From: Branchiostoma lanceolatum
Lineage: Eukaryota > Chordata > Leptocardii > Amphioxiformes > Branchiostomatidae
Assembly (NCBI RefSeq): GCF_035083965.1
Contig: NC_089722.1
Location: 40,223,958-40,287,957, forward strand
Reading direction: 5' to 3'
DNA length: 64,000 bases
Part shown: one piece after another, positions 59,795 through 64,000 of the stretch
Position numbering within the stretch: the stretch's first letter is position 1
Layout: each line of letters opens with the position of its first letter
The notes under the pieces: generated by a model
Databases searched by the model: none
Told to the model about the DNA's origin: nothing
What the model saw: only the letters and a program-made list of their open reading frames with translations
Position numbers and translations under genes: made by a program

Positions 59795-60010
59795 TTGCCT
59801 TAAATACGCGAACATGACCTTAAACGCGTACGTTCTGCCGACGTGCTCTGTAACCCCATCCCCCCTGCTATCGGGAGATAAGGTTTCCATGTTGTTTGTG
59901 GTTGAACGTAAGGAAAACTGTTTTCAAAACAATGTTCGTTCCGAGTTAATGCCAATAAAAGGCGTCACCCTTCGGTCACCTCTGGTGTTTCCTATTGCAC
60001 TTCTCGGAAG
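59795..60010 (+). repeat. Dispersed repeat (copy 1)
   Basis: 'cttaaacgcgtacgttctgc' and 'aaaactgttttcaaaacaat' recur in the same order at 60357-60600. A shorter related piece is at about 57560-57650 and an inverted fragment near 59640. Diverged, non-coding. Confidence 0.6.
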
Positions 60011-60179
60011 TAACATCGGGGTGGCCTTTCTAGTTAAAGTTAAAGTGACCCGGGCGTCTTGAAGGTGGCGCCCGTCTCCATTTCTATAGCCCTTGGGCCA
60101 CACACATGTGTGCAAGTCACTACAGCAGGGGGCTGGTCCGCTGGTAGTGATGTGTGTGTTTAACTTCCATACTCTTTCC

Positions 60180-60312
60180 CAAATGCTGAGTGCTAAGCAG
60201 AGAAAGCAGCATGTACCATTTATAAAATCTTTAGTATGACCCGGCCAGGGTTCGAACTCACGACCTACCGTGTGCAAGGCGAGCACTCTACCAACTAGGC
60301 CACTGCACCGAT
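60180..60312 (-). repeat. tRNA-derived SINE
   Basis: On the minus strand there is an A-box-like 'tggcctagttggtagagtgc' and a B-box 'gagttcgaaccct' in tRNA spacing, followed by the SINE body. The acceptor stem does not close convincingly, so this is scored as a SINE head and not a tRNA gene. Confidence 0.7.
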
Positions 60313-60356
60313 AGGATGGCCTTTCTAGTGCTTGTTACAAATTAATGATGTCATCC

Positions 60357-60600
60357 GTACTACTTAGCCTTAAATACGCGAACACGACCTTAAACGCTTA
60401 CGTTCTGCCGACGTGCTCCGTAACCCAATCCTCCCGGCCGTCAGGGTCTAAGGTGACATGTTTCTTTGTGGTGGAATGTAATGAAAACTGTTTTCAAAAC
60501 AGTGACCGTTACGTGTCAATCAATGAAAGACATCACCCATTGATCACCTCAAGGTGTTTCCTGTTGCATTTCTCGGAAATAACTCAGGGAGGTCTTTCTA
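60357..60600 (+). repeat. Dispersed repeat (copy 2)
   Basis: Direct, diverged copy of 59795-60010, with matching 'acgttctgccgacgtgctc' and 'ggtgtttcctgttgca' blocks. Confidence 0.6.
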
Positions 60601-60639
60601 GTGCTTGTATATATGATATTGAAGACTGGCGAGGATAGC

Positions 60640-61300
60640 ATGCCTTCTTATCAGACATATCTAACCGCCACCTAGTAATAAGCAAGTACTAATGTAAGAT
60701 CAGGCACATTGATTGACAGAAGTAAAGAGTCACAGCTCCCCCCATGAAGAGGTCTTTACTGCATCGTTAGCTCGATGCAAACGAGCATTGGAACATCAGA
60801 GCACAACACTAGTACTAGTACTGCTAAATTTGATTATTAAAATCAAGAGCTGGTGATGTTTCCGTGACCAATAAGTCCTGGCTTTTGTGGACTTCTTGTA
60901 AGTTACCTAGAACTGCTGTCACCACCTCTCCATACTTAAAGCACTTGACTTTTGAATGAAATCGTTAAAACATCTTACTCGAAACATAAACTGCTTCCAT
61001 TGGGAAGATTTTTATCATCAATACCAAAACTAAGATAAAGTTACATGATCACACAAATTGTCATTTTGTTACAGTAGACCGTTATATGATTTCGGTGTCG
61101 CATTAAAAAGAAAATGATTAAACGAATGACAAATGTATGTGCTCAACCATAGTTAATAAACAGCAAGCTCTAGTGTTAGCGTAACATTCACGAAAGCCTA
61201 AAAAGCCTATCCCGTTATGTATACTCACTGTATCTTGAGGAAGCGTTCTCTTTAATGTATCAACTTAGCAACTCTGTATAAATGTATGTAGTATTACACA
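60640..61300. other. Intergenic region downstream of gene E; nothing recognised
   Basis: AT-rich sequence without clear repeats or exon signals. Confidence 0.5.
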
Positions 61301-61321
61301 CATTACTATTATTATATCCAC

Positions 61322-61327
61322 TTTATT
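61322..61327 (-). promoter_or_regulatory. Candidate polyadenylation signal of gene E
   Basis: AATAAA on the minus strand, about 150 nt after the predicted stop of gene E. Confidence 0.4.
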
Positions 61328-61478
61328 GCGAGGACAATCTTCAGTTCCTGAATAAAGCATACACAGCTGTGTTAATAGCATAATCAGAGCCATTTTACAT
61401 CACAAGTCTAAATTCTAGTCTAATGTTCACTACGTTCAGATGGGGCCAGAGGTCCCGGATGTGTAACTCCTATCAGAC

Positions 61479-62081
61479 CTATTTGCCGCCTCCTGAAACA
61501 GAAAATATGAGAGTTGTTTAGAAATGAACAAACTATCCTACGGTTAGCCATTTGTAATCGCTTTACTTGCAAATTTGTCACTATAGCTACTATTCTATTA
61601 CTTTCTATGCAAAGCCAAACTTCAATTCTATTCTATGATTCTATGAATATCACAGCCTGGCTTCATTTTATCCTATTTCATGTTCAAAAACAGTTTCCTA
61701 ACCTTTCTCACAGTACGCCTCCCTGCCGCACTGTGCACAGCGGCCCGGCACGCCGTTGGTGCACGGGCAGCCCCGGTTCTGACAGCAGGGGCAGGTCAGG
61801 TTGGGGCCGCTGTCTCTGGGACACTGACATCCGGACTCAGACAGCGTCCAGCCGTCAATCCCAGCTGTAAAGAAAAATTTTACAACGTAGTTTCTATTCT
61901 TATAAGATGCAGCAAGTATATATGTTTGAAAAACAACAACAAAGAAACAAACAAAAAAACAAAAAGATTAATAGACGAATAGATCAATATTGTTATAAAG
62001 AGATGAACTGCCTGAACGAGTCAGTCCAAAGTTCCAGTGAATCCCATTTATAGTTAAAGAACAGGTTATCTCTTCATAATA

Positions 62082-62122
<41 letters not shown>

Positions 62123-64000
62123 TATATACATAGAGAGAGAGAGATGTGTGTGTGTGTGTGTTGTGTGTGTGTGTTAGTGTGTGTGTCATCTCAACTCAGA
62201 TGAACTTTAATGCTAGACTAGATAAATAGATAGGCAAATAGGAACTTACTATCGTCCAGAACTCCACACATGTGCCCATACCCACACCGCACACACTGGT
62301 CAGGGTGCTCCTGCAAAGTGACAAACAAAGGTTTGCATTGTTTTGAGAGCCCAGTTTCAGTAGGTGATGTTTGAAGGTTCATTTTCTACCTCAGGTATTC
62401 AAAAGTGGTTGTGATGTAGTTATTACTTTTGAGACGTCTTTAGAATGTAAGACTCATTACATCCCATTTCCACTGGAGGCCGCGACCGATCTGCGACCGA
62501 TCTGCGACGGCCAAGCGACCAAATAATTTAGGTCGAACTAGTTTTACGTTTTGTGTTCTTTGTGCATTTCGCTTTTTTTTTTGTACTTTATACTTTTACA
62601 TCATATTCCACCTATTAAACAAAAGGTCACATAAATGAAATGCTGGTCAACCCCCGGTACCACTCCATTTTCTCCCTACATACCGCGAAATAAAATAATA
62701 AAAACATTTTTGCATTTACAGTACTAAACTGAGTAGTATTGCTTACCTGGGTGCACTGACAGCCTCCATCCACACAACAGGCGCAGTCGAACCGGGAGTA
62801 GTCAAAGTAGCACTGGCAGCCGGTAGTGTTCTTCGTCCAGTGGTCCCGAGATTGAGCAAGCCTCTCTTTAATGTCTGGGAACAATAAGGTGTAACGTCAC
62901 ATATAAAGCCCCCCTCTCACTGGTCCCGCGGCACGCTGGCGGCGTCGCTGCGTCCTAAACTGGGAATATCATTCAAAACGTACAAGTATGACCAAAACAA
63001 CAAAGCTTGAAAAGACTCGTTTTTTGGCGATGAAATTCGTTGAGTGCTTTGTCGATTCTATCGGCCGCAACGACGCCGCCAGCGTGTCGCGGGTCCAATG
63101 AGAGGGGGGCTTAACTGGAATGTGTGCAAGTTGCTTGGGTAACTTTAGTATTGTATATCTCATTACCCGAATTAAGTTTTGACCTTCATCGAGGTATAAG
63201 ATGTGCATGTGCTCGTTGATAACTAACCTATGGTACAGATTTAGGTTTTACTACACCCAAACACATTACCTGGATCCAATGTTGACCTTATTTGGAAAGG
63301 ACATTTTTTTTGCCATTCATCAATAGATTTATTGGCTTATATATACGTCTTTAATAGTAATAGGTAATACACAAAATTTACGAATAACACCACTGGCTTA
63401 GTGATGAATACTATGGAAATTTAAACTGTAATTTACATGTAATTTACCACTGCAGATTAACTTTCACGTTATATAGTCACCAATTTCGCAGTAGGTCCCG
63501 TCAAATCCTGGGGAGCATTGGCACTTATTGGGGGCAGTGCAGTTCCCTTCCGCGGCGCAAGGCGGATCACAGACAGCTGCAACAAAAAGCCCAAAAGATA
63601 TGATCGTGTACTACAGCAACACATTATTATACTAACCATCTTCACCGTTTATTAGAATTTAAATGAACAAGTAACCCGTCTAGTGTGTACTCTCGAAATT
63701 TGGGCATATCTTAATTAAGATGGTACTTTTAACATTGATTAGCCATAGATAGCAACATCAAACGGGGGTAGCTACATGTACATATCTTTGGACATAAACA
63801 GCCAATACGCACACGTCCACCTCAGCACGCAGAAGCTGTCTTTCGTTTTATCAAAGTCAACTTTCATGCAGCCAGACAAACTGACGATATGATGAAATGT
63901 GACCCACATCCCTGACGGGACCTCGGGTATAATCTCGGACGATTCGTGCAACTGCACGGCGGCCTCGTCACAGCACACATTTTTGGCCAAGCACTCCGGA
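61479..64000 (-). CDS. Gene E (3' part): EGF and ten-cysteine-module protein
   Basis: Exons in order: 63813 to beyond 64000 (partial), 63481-63576, 62747-62874, 62250-62310, 61703-61864, 61479-61492; all phases agree (about 215 codons visible). The first visible exon has several Cys and no domain I recognise. The next is an EGF-like domain (CDPPCAAEGNC, CQCSPGFDGTYC). The following three exons encode two copies of a Cys pattern, C-x-C-x(8,9)-C-x-C-C-x4-C-x-C-x7-C-x2-C-x5-C. Copy 1 runs from GCQCYFDYSRFDCACC to YGHMC; copy 2 from GCQCPRDSGPNLTCPCC to REAYC. The last exon adds only GGGK and a stop and is the least certain; the donor before it (gttagg) is weak. No TM segment follows, so a secreted protein is likely. 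The N-terminus lies right of the window. Confidence 0.65.
62474..62640. mobile_element. MITE, family with 'gcgaccaaa' ends (copy 3, degenerate right end), gene E intron
   Basis: The left end reads 'ccgcgaccgatctgcgaccg' then 'aagcgaccaaataa'. The interior resembles copies at 30178 and 57040. The right inverted end is degenerate, retaining 'aaaggtcacataaatg'. Confidence 0.55.
62904..63113. mobile_element. MITE-like element with 'agcccccctctcact' ends, gene E intron
   Basis: The left end 'aaagcccccctctcactggt' pairs with the right end 'ccaatgagaggggggctt'. Inverted repeats of about 48 bp include 'cacgctggcggcgtcg'. The AT-rich interior is non-coding. Confidence 0.8.

Noticed and set aside
60238-60312. 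tRNA gene on the minus strand
   Set aside because: Good A and B boxes, but the acceptor stem is poor and the sequence continues into a SINE body.

Overview
This is animal nuclear DNA. Genes are split into many short exons with canonical GT-AG junctions, and they encode secreted or membrane proteins built from TSP1, EGF, vWA, ZP, CUB, Ig, FN3 and tyrosine-kinase modules. The density of tRNA-derived SINEs, short terminal-inverted-repeat elements and non-LTR retrotransposon pieces, together with FN3/CUB-type receptor tyrosine kinases, suggests an invertebrate chordate, most likely amphioxus (Branchiostoma). That assignment is inference; no species-diagnostic gene was seen. All gene models were assembled by hand from splice sites and reading frame. 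In the complete models every exon phase agrees with the next.

Layout. 1-6.6 kb: an inverted duplication carries the first two exons of two head-to-head paralogues, one leaving the window to the left (minus) and one being gene 1. 5.6-16.1 kb (+): gene 1, a receptor tyrosine kinase (signal peptide, about three FN3 domains, TM, kinase; about 696 aa). 18.1-28.4 kb (-): gene 2, a second receptor tyrosine kinase (signal peptide, CUB, unclassified region, Tie-like EGF, Ig, TM, kinase; about 818 aa). Genes 1 and 2 are tail to tail. 31.5-35.1 kb (-): gene D, a small TSP1-EGF membrane protein (175 aa), with extra candidate tail exons downstream. 37.7-42.7 kb (+): gene B, TSP1-EGF plus five EGF domains and a TM segment (355 aa), divergent from D across a putative shared promoter. 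44.6-56.6 kb (-): gene C, TSP1-EGF-three EGF-vWA-ZP-TM (837 aa). 61.5-64 kb (-): the 3' end of gene E, a cysteine-rich protein with an EGF domain and two copies of a ten-cysteine module I do not recognise.

D, B and C are paralogues at their 5' ends (signal peptide and TSP1 exon, then TSP1/EGF exon). C looks like a B-type N-terminus joined to a vWA-ZP body. Gene C also carries three separate small tandem duplications, two of which multiply a splice donor. Transposable elements fill the introns: a 2.4 kb non-LTR retrotransposon with a long open reverse-transcriptase frame in C intron 1, a 3' LINE fragment in B intron 1, several MITE-like palindromic elements and two long perfect hairpins.

Functionally the window mixes two putative signalling receptors with a family of putative adhesive or filament-forming surface proteins. 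Nothing in the sequence shows that they act together.
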